From: Bacilli bacterium
Lineage (GTDB): Bacteria; Bacillota; Bacilli; Tumebacillales; JAQBPP01
Direction of reading: 5' to 3'
Length of the DNA stretch: 8,762 nt
Assembly: GCA_028287455.1 (NCBI GenBank)
Contig: JAQBPP010000244.1
Location: 1-8,762 of the forward strand
Below, piece by piece: positions 1 to 6,538 of the stretch. The notes beneath the pieces are model-generated. The model was not told the origin of the DNA. It searched no databases and was given only the letters and a program-made list of their open reading frames with translations. Position 1 is the first letter of the stretch, and the number at the start of each line of letters is the position of its first letter. The position numbers were made by a program, and so were the translations under genes.

Positions 1-197
1 GTCAAATCCTCATCGATTGCAGCTAGGTACTCTTCCACTTGCTCTTGGTGTATTCGCAAATGACTAACAGAACTAGCGAGGTCGTCCATCACAGAAATAA
101 GTTCGTGGAGCACCCGACCTTCTGGGGAGGACTCCAAGATATTGAGCCCCTCTGCAAGTCCTTTTACATAAGCAATTCGCTCTGTTATCCGTTTCAT
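1..197 (-). CDS. CD1247 N-terminal-domain-like small acidic protein, 5' part only
   Basis: Translating the minus strand from ATG at 197 gives 65 codons open to the window edge, so only the N-terminus is present. It begins MKRITERIAYVKGLAEGLN, continues through an S-x-E-G-R-V-L-x-E-L segment and a helical M-D-D-L-A stretch, and reaches E-E-Y-L-A-A-I-D-E-D-L at the edge. This pattern (xxxYVKGLAEGL, then VxDDxA, then a helical region ending in EYxxAIDEDL) matches my recollection of the small Bacillota proteins with a 'CD1247 N-terminal domain', which usually end in an acidic tail and a zinc-ribbon-like CxxC pair. That C-terminal part is outside the window, so the assignment rests on the N-terminal helix pattern alone. 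The molecular role of the family is unknown to me. A weak GGGGG ribosome site lies 12 nt before the ATG. It is separated from efp by a strong terminator, so it probably has its own promoter in 198-293, where I found no convincing -35/-10 pair. Confidence 0.62.
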   Translation of the reverse strand, partial: MKRITERIAYVKGLAEGLNILESSPEGRVLHELISVMDDLASSVSHLRIHQEQVEEYLAAIDEDL

Positions 198-293
198 ACT
201 GTTTGGTTTCCCCCATTTCCAAGAGCAATTCAAAATGTTCTCTTCCAGCATCTAGTATTTGCCACTAGCAGCGAAATCTATTCCCAAACCTGC

Positions 294-348
294 GCAAAAC
301 AAAAACACTACCGCCTGTGTATGCAGCGTATACACAGGCGGTAGTGTT
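294..348 (-). terminator. Intrinsic terminator of the aroQ-pepQ-efp unit
   Basis: Bases 304-322 pair perfectly with 330-348 (19 bp), and G-T and C-G pairs extend the stem to 21 bp around an AGC loop. Read on the minus strand, the hairpin is followed by a T-rich tail (TTTGTTTTG, complement of about 295-303). On the plus strand no T-run follows, so it works in one direction. It begins 25 nt after the efp stop codon. Confidence 0.9.
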
Positions 349-373
349 CTCTTGTAAGTTAACGTATGGTGGA

Positions 374-931
374 TTATGCTCTGCTGATGTAATCGCCGGA
401 ACGAGTGTCGATCAACAGGTGGTCTCCAACATTAATAAACAAAGGCACCTGCACCATATAGCCAGTTTCCGTTTTGGCAGGCTTGGAACCCCCGGTTGCT
501 GTATCGCCGCGAATACCAGGATCGGTTTCGACCACTTCCAGCTCGACAGTATTGGGCAATTCCACGCCAATTGCTGCGTTTTCATGAATCACTACATAAC
601 AATTCATGTTTTCTTTTAAAAAGTTGAGTTCATATTCCATCATTCCAGCTGGAATCTCCAACTGTTCGAACGTTTCCGTATCCATAAAAGTGTACATATC
701 TCCACTGCTGAATAAGTATTGCATTTCTCGTGTCTCAATTCGAGCAGGTTGTACCTTCTCCCCTGCGCGGAACGTCATTTCACGTACTGCACCTGTTTTT
801 ATATTCTTCAGTTTGGTGCGGACAAATGCAGCCCCTTTACCAGGCTTCACATGCATAAATTCGATTACCTTCCAGATACCTCCCTCATACTCAAAGGTTG
901 TCCCTGGACGTAAATCATTGCTGGAAATCAT
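374..931 (-). CDS. efp: Elongation factor P
   Basis: This 185-residue protein is full length for EF-P, the translation factor that binds between the P and E sites of the ribosome and relieves stalling at runs of proline. All three beta-barrel domains are present: the N-terminal KOW-like domain (about 1-64), the central OB domain (about 65-125), and the C-terminal OB domain (about 126-185) with the family signature G-D-T-A-T-G-G-S-K-P-A-K-T-E-T-G. The loop H-V-K-P-G-K-G-A-A-F puts lysine at position 32, the residue carrying 5-aminopentanol in Bacillus subtilis EF-P. Whether it is modified here cannot be seen. The ATG at 931 is preceded by AGGAGG at 943-948 (11 nt spacing), and that site overlaps the TAG stop of the peptidase gene, which suggests translational coupling. 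It is the last gene of the aroQ-peptidase-efp unit, an order shared with B. subtilis yqhS-yqhT-efp. Confidence 0.97.
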   Translation of the reverse strand: MISSNDLRPGTTFEYEGGIWKVIEFMHVKPGKGAAFVRTKLKNIKTGAVREMTFRAGEKVQPARIETREMQYLFSSGDMYTFMDTETFEQLEIPAGMMEYELNFLKENMNCYVVIHENAAIGVELPNTVELEVVETDPGIRGDTATGGSKPAKTETGYMVQVPLFINVGDHLLIDTRSGDYISRA

Positions 932-946
932 TAGAATTGGCCCCTC

Positions 947-2017
947 CTAAAGTACAATCAGTTCTTTTGGCGAATGGGTTAGAATTTCAATTCCATCGCC
1001 TGTAATCAGCACGTCATCTTCTATGCGAACCCCGCCAAAATCAGCCACGTAGATGCCCGGTTCTACAGTAACCACCATACCTGGTACCAGCAGATCTTCC
1101 GATGCTGCTGACAAGCGCGGACCCTCGTGAATGGCCAGACCGATTCCATGGCCCAAACTGTGACCGAATTGGCCGTCATAGCCTGCCGATTTTATGACAT
1201 CGCGCGCTAATGCATCCGCTTGTTTGCCGGTGAGTCCCGCACGAAGGTTTTCTAGTGCACGCAATTGCGCTTCCAACACGATAGAATAGATTTTGTTCTG
1301 CTGAACACTTGGGCCAGGTCCCAGGACAACCGTTCGCGTGATATCTGAACAGTATCCTCGGTAGTAAGCACCGAAATCGAGCGTCACAAAATCTCCTTTC
1401 ATAAGCACCTTATCAGATGCAACTCCATGTGGCAAGCTTGACCTGTGGCCTGAAGCGATAATAGTGTCAAAAGAAGTGGAAGATGCGCCATTTTTACGCA
1501 TGAAGAATTCCAGCTCCAGCGCAACTTCCGTTTCCCGCAGGCCCGGGCGCATAAACCCAAGGATATAATCAAACGCAGCATCCGCGATGCGGGCTGCTTC
1601 TCGGATCAGCGAGAGTTCACCGTCATCTTTGACCTGTCGCAAGCGATCGACCAGGGCGCCGACAGGTACTAGTTCAATTCCTTGCAGCTGTGAACTCAAC
1701 TGCTCGTATAGGGCAAACGTGACAACCTCTTTTTCAAACCCTATTTGACGAATCTCACGGCGCTGAATTTCATTTGCCAGTGTAAGGGCAAAGTTCACCC
1801 CGTGCTGGATGACCTCGAAATCAGGCGCCTCCTTGCTGGCCTGGATCACATAGCGGGAATCAGTCAGCAACAGCGCATCCTGTCCGGTGATCAGAACGTA
1901 TCCGGATGTACCGCTAAACCCGGTCATGTACCGCCTGTTCTCGGGCCCTGTGATCAGCAGCGCCTCGATTTGCCCTTGGCGCATTGTCTCACGCAGCTGC
2001 TCGACTCTTGACTTCAT
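947..2017 (-). CDS. M24 family Xaa-Pro peptidase (YqhT type)
   Basis: A 356-residue cytoplasmic metallopeptidase expected to cleave peptides next to proline (aminopeptidase P or prolidase type). An N-terminal creatinase-like domain (about 1-125) begins with the typical L-L-I-T-G-P-E-N-R-R-Y-M-T-G-F-S-G segment. The pita-bread catalytic domain (about 130-350) carries the complete dinuclear metal set: D214 in LDFG, D225 in SDITRT, H290 in GHSLGHGIG, E319 in VEPG and E333 in RIED. H297 (IHEGP) corresponds to a further conserved histidine. The length fits B. subtilis YqhT (about 353). I chose ATG at 2017 because GGGGGTGA at 2023-2030 lies just upstream. The open frame continues upstream to 2134, but that extension is Cys-rich, unlike the family, and lies inside aroQ. 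The gene starts 5 nt after aroQ. Exact specificity (PepQ or PepP) cannot be told from the sequence. Confidence 0.93.
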   Translation of the reverse strand: MKSRVEQLRETMRQGQIEALLITGPENRRYMTGFSGTSGYVLITGQDALLLTDSRYVIQASKEAPDFEVIQHGVNFALTLANEIQRREIRQIGFEKEVVTFALYEQLSSQLQGIELVPVGALVDRLRQVKDDGELSLIREAARIADAAFDYILGFMRPGLRETEVALELEFFMRKNGASSTSFDTIIASGHRSSLPHGVASDKVLMKGDFVTLDFGAYYRGYCSDITRTVVLGPGPSVQQNKIYSIVLEAQLRALENLRAGLTGKQADALARDVIKSAGYDGQFGHSLGHGIGLAIHEGPRLSAASEDLLVPGMVVTVEPGIYVADFGGVRIEDDVLITGDGIEILTHSPKELIVL

Positions 2018-2022
2018 CCTGG

Positions 2023-2030
2023 TCACCCCC
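2023..2030 (-). promoter_or_regulatory. Ribosome binding site fixing the Xaa-Pro peptidase start
   Basis: GGGGGTGA on the minus strand, a near match to GGAGGTGA, lies 5 nt before ATG 2017. Its TGA is the stop codon of aroQ, so termination and initiation are nearly superimposed. It supports 2017 over the longer open frame. Confidence 0.7.
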
Positions 2031-2475
2031 GTTCTTGCTTCTGATTTTGCAAATACTCGATCAATGCACGAACAGCAAGTGAATAACCGTTTATGCCAAG
2101 GCCGACAATTTGCCCTAGCACCACAGGTGCACAATAAGAAGTATGCCGGAACGACTCCCGCTTATGAATATTTGAGATATGTACTTCAATCGTTGGGATC
2201 TCCACTGATGCAAACACATCCCTTAATGCCACGCTGGTATGTGTATATGCACCCGGATTAATCACAATCCCGTCTGCTTTGCCCCACGCCTCTTGAATTC
2301 GGTCGACGAGCGCACCTTCGTGATTGGATTGGAAAAAGTCTAAATTCACTCCGGCAGGTGTCCACTCATCCAGCAGCCGCTGCTGAATACTTTCCAGTGT
2401 GTCAGATCCATAAATGTGTGGTTCCCGACGGCCAAGAAAATTCAGGTTGGGTCCATTTATAATGAGAATTTGCAT
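2023..2475 (-). CDS. aroQ: Type II 3-dehydroquinate dehydratase
   Basis: A 150-residue enzyme of the shikimate pathway that converts 3-dehydroquinate to 3-dehydroshikimate and assembles as a dodecamer in this family. The sequence has every family signature: N-G-P-N-L-N-x-L-G-R-R-E-P at 7-19, with R17 and the catalytic Y22 (HIYG), S-N-H-E-G at 50-54, I-N-P-G-A-Y-T-H-T-S at 72-81 (N73, H79), and V-H-I-S-N at 98-102 with catalytic H99, followed by F-R-H (R110). The length matches B. subtilis YqhS (148). ATG at 2475 has AGGAGG 6 nt upstream (2482-2487). The in-frame GTG at 2493 is rejected because it lies at the edge of that ribosome site. It is the first gene of the unit with the Xaa-Pro peptidase and efp, and it is read from an extended -10 promoter about 40 nt upstream. 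Confidence 0.97.
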   Translation of the reverse strand: MQILIINGPNLNFLGRREPHIYGSDTLESIQQRLLDEWTPAGVNLDFFQSNHEGALVDRIQEAWGKADGIVINPGAYTHTSVALRDVFASVEIPTIEVHISNIHKRESFRHTSYCAPVVLGQIVGLGINGYSLAVRALIEYLQNQKQERG

Positions 2476-2513
2476 CTCAACCCTCCTCACCAAATGTCAA
2501 TTCCTATCTTGTT

Positions 2514-2522
2514 ACTATACCA
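2514..2522 (-). promoter_or_regulatory. Extended -10 promoter of aroQ operon
   Basis: The minus strand reads TGGTATAGT, an extended -10 element (TGn plus TATAGT). The hexamer 17 nt upstream is GGAGAT (2537-2542), a poor match to TTGACA, so recognition would depend on the TG extension or an activator. The predicted transcript begins near 2507, giving a leader of roughly 30 nt. Confidence 0.5.
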
Positions 2523-2527
2523 GTTTT

Positions 2528-2544
2528 ATGGAGTGAATCTCCAT
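2528..2544. repeat. Inverted repeat between divergent promoters, possible operator
   Basis: ATGGAG (2528-2533) and CTCCAT (2539-2544) form a 6-bp inverted repeat around TGAAT. It covers the -35 position of the aroQ promoter and touches the -35 position of the opposite promoter. The placement would suit an operator. No regulator can be named, and a 6-bp repeat may be chance. Confidence 0.3.
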
Positions 2545-2561
2545 CCAATCCAGCATTATCA

Positions 2562-2570
2562 TGCTATAAT
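2562..2570 (+). promoter_or_regulatory. Extended -10 promoter of flippase gene
   Basis: TGCTATAAT gives a perfect TATAAT (2565-2570) with a TG extension. The -35 window at 2542-2547 (CATCCA) is poor. The start of transcription would lie near 2577, about 30 nt before the preferred ATG. A small inverted repeat (AGCAT 2552-2556 / ATGCT 2561-2565) overlaps the element. Confidence 0.6.
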
Positions 2571-2606
2571 TAACAAATTGAACCGGAAGTGAGGATCGTA
2601 GATACT

Positions 2607-3896
2607 ATGTTAGGTTTAAGAAGCGGATTTTTTCGAACATTTTTTTATAAAGTTGGATTATCAGGCATCGGTTTTTTTATTGCGTATCTAACCACTCGCT
2701 ATCTGGGAGCCAGCGGGCGAGGCGTATACTCCAACTGTACTGTTTACCTGGGGATTTATGTTTCGTTATTTGGAGCTTTTGGGAATTATTTTTCAATCGC
2801 AACAAATCGCCTGGGCCGCAGCAGCAAGTTGGTCTTTCAGATGAATATGTCGTTTATTACTTGGCTGTCGCTGTTAACGCTGCTGCTCACAGCTGTCTTG
2901 TTTGCCACAAAAAGCTTATGGCAAAGTCATTTATCCAGCGCGCTGCTGGTGATTGGGATCGTTGCACCATTTGCGTTATTGGTCGGATTTATTCAACGAA
3001 CACTTAACGGGTTGCATGAAATGGAACGATTAAACCGCTCGAATACAGTCCAACCCTTCTTTTTTGTGATTTTAGCTGCACTGTTGGTTGTCTGTTTGCA
3101 AGGAGTCAGCGAAAATCAGAAACTGGTTGCAATTCTGGCCTCCTGGCTGGTGTCCTACTTGTGCGCAGCGATCTATTCAATCTACCTGTTAAAGCAGGCA
3201 TCTGATGTCAGTTTTGCTCCAACTGCCAAATCACCAATTTGGCGGGAATTTCTGTCCTATGGCACATCGCTGTCTGTCAGCAACGGAATTGAATCGTTTA
3301 ATACGCGCATCGATTTTCTCCTGGTCGGATGGATGATGTCAATTAAAGAATCCGCCTATTATTCCAACGCGATTGTCGTGGCAGAAGTAATTAACTTTAT
3401 TTATATCACCATTACTCAGCTTACTTTTGCAAAAGTATCTTCCCCAAACCGTGAAGAATCGATCAGAATTACGGAAAGGGCCTTCCAATTAACGGGAGCC
3501 GCGTGTTTGGCTGCTGGTATTGCGGCCATTTTCATCATTCCTCCGATCATTCCCCTGGTGTTTGGCAAAGACTTCGCCCGCTCAGTTGCGCCGTTTGAAA
3601 TCCTGGTCCCCGGCGTGATACTGTATGGATTATTTGTGATTCTGATCACTTTCTTCACTAATCAATTGGGACGTTCGCGAATACGCATATATATCGATTT
3701 TTTGGGCGGTATCATTAAAGCAGCCTGCTGTGTGCTGCTCATTCCGCGGCATGGTCTGGCAGGAGCTGCCATGGGATCGTTGATCTCCTATTTTGTCTGC
3801 TGTGTGATTGCCATTGTAATTTATGTGCGTCTCACCGAGCGCAGCCCGATTCACCTGTTTCTGCCAGCTCGTTATCAGAGAGTGCAGATCCAATAA
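2607..3896 (+). CDS. Polysaccharide flippase-like membrane protein (MOP superfamily)
   Basis: A 429-residue polytopic membrane protein with about 12 hydrophobic segments, typical of Wzx-like oligosaccharide flippases that turn lipid-linked sugars across the membrane. Family features include T-T-R-Y-L-G-A-S-G-R-G-V-Y-S near 29-42 at the end of helix 1, R-x-D-F-L-L-V-G at 234-241 in the middle of the chain opening the second half, and the S-A-Y-Y-S-N-A segment after it (249-255). A C-terminal region (about 330-405) corresponds to the polysaccharide-biosynthesis C-terminal domain. I prefer ATG 2607. A GTG at 2589 would add six residues but leaves only about 12 nt of leader after the predicted transcription start. 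GAGG at 2591-2594 lies 12 nt before ATG 2607, which is long, so the start is not certain. No glycosyltransferase or other sugar gene is in view, so the substrate is unknown. The next gene begins 72 nt later without a visible terminator, so read-through into the helicase is likely. Confidence 0.88.
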   Translation: MLGLRSGFFRTFFYKVGLSGIGFFIAYLTTRYLGASGRGVYSNCTVYLGIYVSLFGAFGNYFSIATNRLGRSSKLVFQMNMSFITWLSLLTLLLTAVLFATKSLWQSHLSSALLVIGIVAPFALLVGFIQRTLNGLHEMERLNRSNTVQPFFFVILAALLVVCLQGVSENQKLVAILASWLVSYLCAAIYSIYLLKQASDVSFAPTAKSPIWREFLSYGTSLSVSNGIESFNTRIDFLLVGWMMSIKESAYYSNAIVVAEVINFIYITITQLTFAKVSSPNREESIRITERAFQLTGAACLAAGIAAIFIIPPIIPLVFGKDFARSVAPFEILVPGVILYGLFVILITFFTNQLGRSRIRIYIDFLGGIIKAACCVLLIPRHGLAGAAMGSLISYFVCCVIAIVIYVRLTERSPIHLFLPARYQRVQIQ

Positions 3897-3968
3897 TCGA
3901 TCCACGAGCATAAATTTCCTTCTTTTGGTCAAGTCTAAAAGCAACAATTGGCTTGAAAGGAGGATTTC

Positions 3969-5678
3969 ATGAAACCCGAACTCCTCATCCATGATACGTT
4001 AGCCATCCAGTTGCGCGATCGGATCCACGATGAACAGCTTGATTCCTGGCATCTGTGTCAGCTGCTGCTGGAAGCGGAGGCAGCTCGTGTATCTCCTTCC
4101 TTTGACGAGCTGCTTTGTCTGCAGCAACTTCCTAATCTAACCCCTTATCCGCATCAACTTGCCACCGCCAAAAAGGTCTTAAATGAAATGCACGGCCGCG
4201 CCATCCTGGCCGATGAGGTGGGACTTGGGAAAACAATTGAAGCAGGATTAGTCATCAAAGAGTACATCATTCGCGGCTTAGTGAAAAAGGCGCTGATTTT
4301 GGTGCCGGCAAGTCTTGTCATTCAATGGACCAAAGAGTTGAATCAAAAATTTGGCATCTCTGCTGTGGCGCAAAAAAATGCGTCCACCTGGACGGACTAC
4401 GAAATCATCGTTGCCTCAATCGATACCACGAAACGGGATCCCCACCGCAGTCTTGTACTGGATCAGGAATGGGATTTAGTTCTGGTCGATGAGGCACATA
4501 AACTTAAAAACAAGAAATCCAAAAACTATGAAATGATCAACCTGCTGCGCAAAAAATATCTGTTATTAGTAACGGCCACTCCGGTACAAAACGATCTAAA
4601 GGAACTCTATAACTTAATTACGTTGTTAAAGCCGGGGCAGCTCGGCGACTCCTCCTATTTCCACACGACTTTCGTGGCAGAGAAGCGCAAACCCAAAAAT
4701 CCGCGCGAATTCCGCAGCGCATTAAATGAAGTGATGATACGAAACAAGCGGTCAGAAGGCGGCGTCGTGTTTACGAAACGGCATGTGAAAGCGATCCCGC
4801 TGGAGTTGTCCGCACAGGAACGCGAGCTCTACGACCGTGTGTCTTCTTTTGTCCGCGATGAATTTCTTCGACGAAAGCAGACACGCGGCAATATTCTGCC
4901 GCTGGTCACTTTGCAGCGGGAAATTTGCTCCTCGCCATATGCGGCACTGCATACGCTCGAGCGGATGATGAAAGATCCACGCAACACAACTAACACGCTT
5001 AATGAATTGCAGCAGTTGTTTGATTTGTGTCATTCCATTCCTCTTGAAGAGTACACAAAAGGCACACGTGCAGTGGAACTGGTGCAGGAAATCAATGATA
5101 AATGCATTATTTTTACCGAATATCGCGCAACGCAGGACTACTTAATCTATCGCCTGGGTCAGGCAGGCATCAAAGCGATTCCATTTCGCGGCGGATTTAA
5201 GCGCGGCAAAAAAGATTGGATGACCGACCTGTTTGAACATCGCGCCCAGGTGTTAGTGGCCACAGAAGCTGGTGGTGAGGGAATCAATCTGCAATTTTGC
5301 AATCAGATTATCAATTTTGATTTGCCGTGGAATCCGATGCGCGTTGAGCAGCGGATTGGCCGCGTTCATCGGCTCGGACAAACACGGGATGTATTTGTAG
5401 CCAATTTTGCGACAAGGGGAACGATTGAGGAATACATAGTAGATCTATTGCAGGAGAAAATCCGCATGTTCGAGCTGGTCATCGGCGAAGTTGATATGAT
5501 TATTGGTAAAACCAGGTGGAAAAAGGATTTTGAAAACGATATTATGGACGCGCTGATTGAATCCCACAGTCAGGAGCATTTGCAGGAACGCTTTTCGGAG
5601 ATTGGTGATCGATTGTTGTCTGCGCACCAACAGGTTCTGGAGGAACGAAGTCGATTATGGGAGGAGCAAACGCCATGA
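3969..5678 (+). CDS. yqhH: SNF2-family DEAD-like helicase (YqhH type)
   Basis: A 569-residue superfamily 2 ATPase/translocase, close in length to B. subtilis YqhH (about 557). The N-terminal ATPase lobe (about 55-270) has the Q-like L-T-P-Y-P-H-Q-L segment at 57-64, Walker A D-E-V-G-L-G-K-T at 82-89 (K88), DEAH at 174-177 and T-A-T-P at 202-205. The C-terminal lobe (about 365-510) has motif V, A-T-E-A-G-G-E-G-I-N-L-Q, at 431-442, then P-W-N-P-x-R-x-E-Q-R-I-G-R-V-H-R-L-G-Q at 453-471 with the arginine fingers. All nucleotide-binding motifs are intact, so an active ATP-driven DNA or RNP remodeller is expected. Its target is not known. No accessory domain (bromo, SWIM, nuclease) is fused. ATG 3969 has AAAGGAGG 5 nt upstream. 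Its TGA overlaps the yqhG ATG (ATGA), implying coupled translation. Confidence 0.93.
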   Translation: MKPELLIHDTLAIQLRDRIHDEQLDSWHLCQLLLEAEAARVSPSFDELLCLQQLPNLTPYPHQLATAKKVLNEMHGRAILADEVGLGKTIEAGLVIKEYIIRGLVKKALILVPASLVIQWTKELNQKFGISAVAQKNASTWTDYEIIVASIDTTKRDPHRSLVLDQEWDLVLVDEAHKLKNKKSKNYEMINLLRKKYLLLVTATPVQNDLKELYNLITLLKPGQLGDSSYFHTTFVAEKRKPKNPREFRSALNEVMIRNKRSEGGVVFTKRHVKAIPLELSAQERELYDRVSSFVRDEFLRRKQTRGNILPLVTLQREICSSPYAALHTLERMMKDPRNTTNTLNELQQLFDLCHSIPLEEYTKGTRAVELVQEINDKCIIFTEYRATQDYLIYRLGQAGIKAIPFRGGFKRGKKDWMTDLFEHRAQVLVATEAGGEGINLQFCNQIINFDLPWNPMRVEQRIGRVHRLGQTRDVFVANFATRGTIEEYIVDLLQEKIRMFELVIGEVDMIIGKTRWKKDFENDIMDALIESHSQEHLQERFSEIGDRLLSAHQQVLEERSRLWEEQTP

Positions 5679-6154
5679 AAAAGGAAGAGATTCAGTCTTA
5701 CTGTGAGAAGTATTTTACCCATGTGGGAGCCACGATAGTCTGCCGTTCTGACGGCTACATGGAAATTGATTTGCCAACCGAGATCGATAAGGAACTAACC
5801 GACCGCCCCTATTACTGGATGTGGATCGAGGCAACGGGACAAACCCCTCCGCAAAATCGTTTGCGTATGCAATTTGATCCGAACATGACTTTTCCTGACG
5901 AGGCTCCAGCAGCGGGCAAGATCGAGTTGATTAGTCTGGGTTCGTTTCGTCTCAATAAAATATTTGAATCGGTTGCCAAAAGAGGCCGCATCACCAAACA
6001 ATACCAAATCAGCCCACCGCAAATTGCCAGCCAGTCATTAGAACCTTGGCTGATGGTTCCCTATAAGGTTTCGTTCATCGCGGATTTGCGCCGGGATGAG
6101 ATCCGTTCCGTTGGCGTTAATTTGCTTACAGGAGAAATTTTCTCAAACTTCTAA
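5675..6154 (+). CDS. yqhG: YqhG-family protein, N-terminal part ended by an in-frame TAA
   Basis: The frame encodes 159 residues beginning MKKEEIQSYCEKYF and containing D-R-P-Y-Y-W-M-W-I-E-A-T-G near residues 43-55, F-R-L-N-K-I-F near 90-96, E-P-W-L-M-V-P-Y-K-V near 123-132, and R-R-D-E-I-R-S-V-G-V-N-L-L-T-G-E-I near 139-155. These match the conserved points of YqhG proteins, a Bacilli family of unknown function that normally runs to about 260 residues. The protein is therefore cut at about 60% of normal length by TAA 6152-6154. ATG 5675 is chosen over the in-frame ATG 5657 because GGGAGGAG at 5659-5666 sits correctly before it, and because it overlaps the helicase stop as ATGA. The missing half is still encoded in the same frame downstream. 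Whether the short product is functional is unknown. Confidence 0.8.
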   Translation: MKKEEIQSYCEKYFTHVGATIVCRSDGYMEIDLPTEIDKELTDRPYYWMWIEATGQTPPQNRLRMQFDPNMTFPDEAPAAGKIELISLGSFRLNKIFESVAKRGRITKQYQISPPQIASQSLEPWLMVPYKVSFIADLRRDEIRSVGVNLLTGEIFSNF

Positions 6155-6538
6155 CCGATTACAAATGATGTGCAGTGGACTGCAGAGCCGCCCGTCGGGG
6201 CAATAATCCAGGAGTCCGCCGAAGATCTGCTGACAGTATGGGGCAAGTTAAAACTCTATATTGCTGCACAAATAGAACAGGAAGATTCCACCTGGGCAGA
6301 CGAAGCCGGCCTGCGGCTGCAGGAAGAGCTTGAGCAGCTTGAAACGTACTACGACTCCTTACTTTTGGATTCCAAAGACGAGAGCGAACTGCTCGCTCGC
6401 GATAAACGAGTGCGAATCCAGGAACTCAAATGGCGCACACTGCCTAAAATCCAGGTGGAACCGATTTTTATGGCACTGCTTTACATGGAGTCTGCCTGGG
6501 CCAGAACCCAGCTAAACTCCATTTCTGAACTGGCGTAA
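6155..6538 (+). pseudogene. yqhG: C-terminal remainder of YqhG in the same frame after the stop
   Basis: Directly after TAA 6152-6154 the same frame stays open for 127 codons. It is rich in helical, acidic sequence (E-D-S-T-W-A-D-E-A, then L-E-Q-L-E-T-Y-Y-D-S-L-L) and ends with Q-E-L-K-W-R-T-L-P-K-I-Q-V-E and a short hydrophobic tail. This is the arrangement expected for the C-terminal half of YqhG proteins, including the W-A-x-E-A and the final 'P-K-I-x-V' segment. The two parts together would give about 287 residues. An independent start is not well supported: GTG 6170 is the first in-frame candidate, but the nearest purine-rich site, AGGAG at 6130-6134, is 35 nt away. The ATGs at 6165 and 6168 are out of frame. 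Its last 58 bp overlap the end of the gene on the opposite strand. Confidence 0.68.

Noticed and set aside
2018..2134. Upstream extension of the Xaa-Pro peptidase frame by 39 residues
   Set aside because: It is Cys/Arg-rich, unlike M24 peptidases, lies wholly inside aroQ, and a ribosome site sits just before ATG 2017.
2476..2493. GTG 2493 as start of aroQ
   Set aside because: It is next to and partly made by the AGGAGG ribosome site, and the family begins at the M-Q-I-L-I-I-N-G-P-N segment at 2475.
3630..3992. Minus-strand open frame of 120 residues over the end of the flippase gene
   Set aside because: No family features and no ribosome site. It is antisense to a well-supported membrane protein and part of the gene gap.
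6155..6200. Planned re-initiation at GTG 6170 (or ATG 6165/6168)
   Set aside because: ATGs at 6165 and 6168 are out of frame, and the nearest Shine-Dalgarno-like AGGAG (6130-6134) is about 35 nt from GTG 6170.
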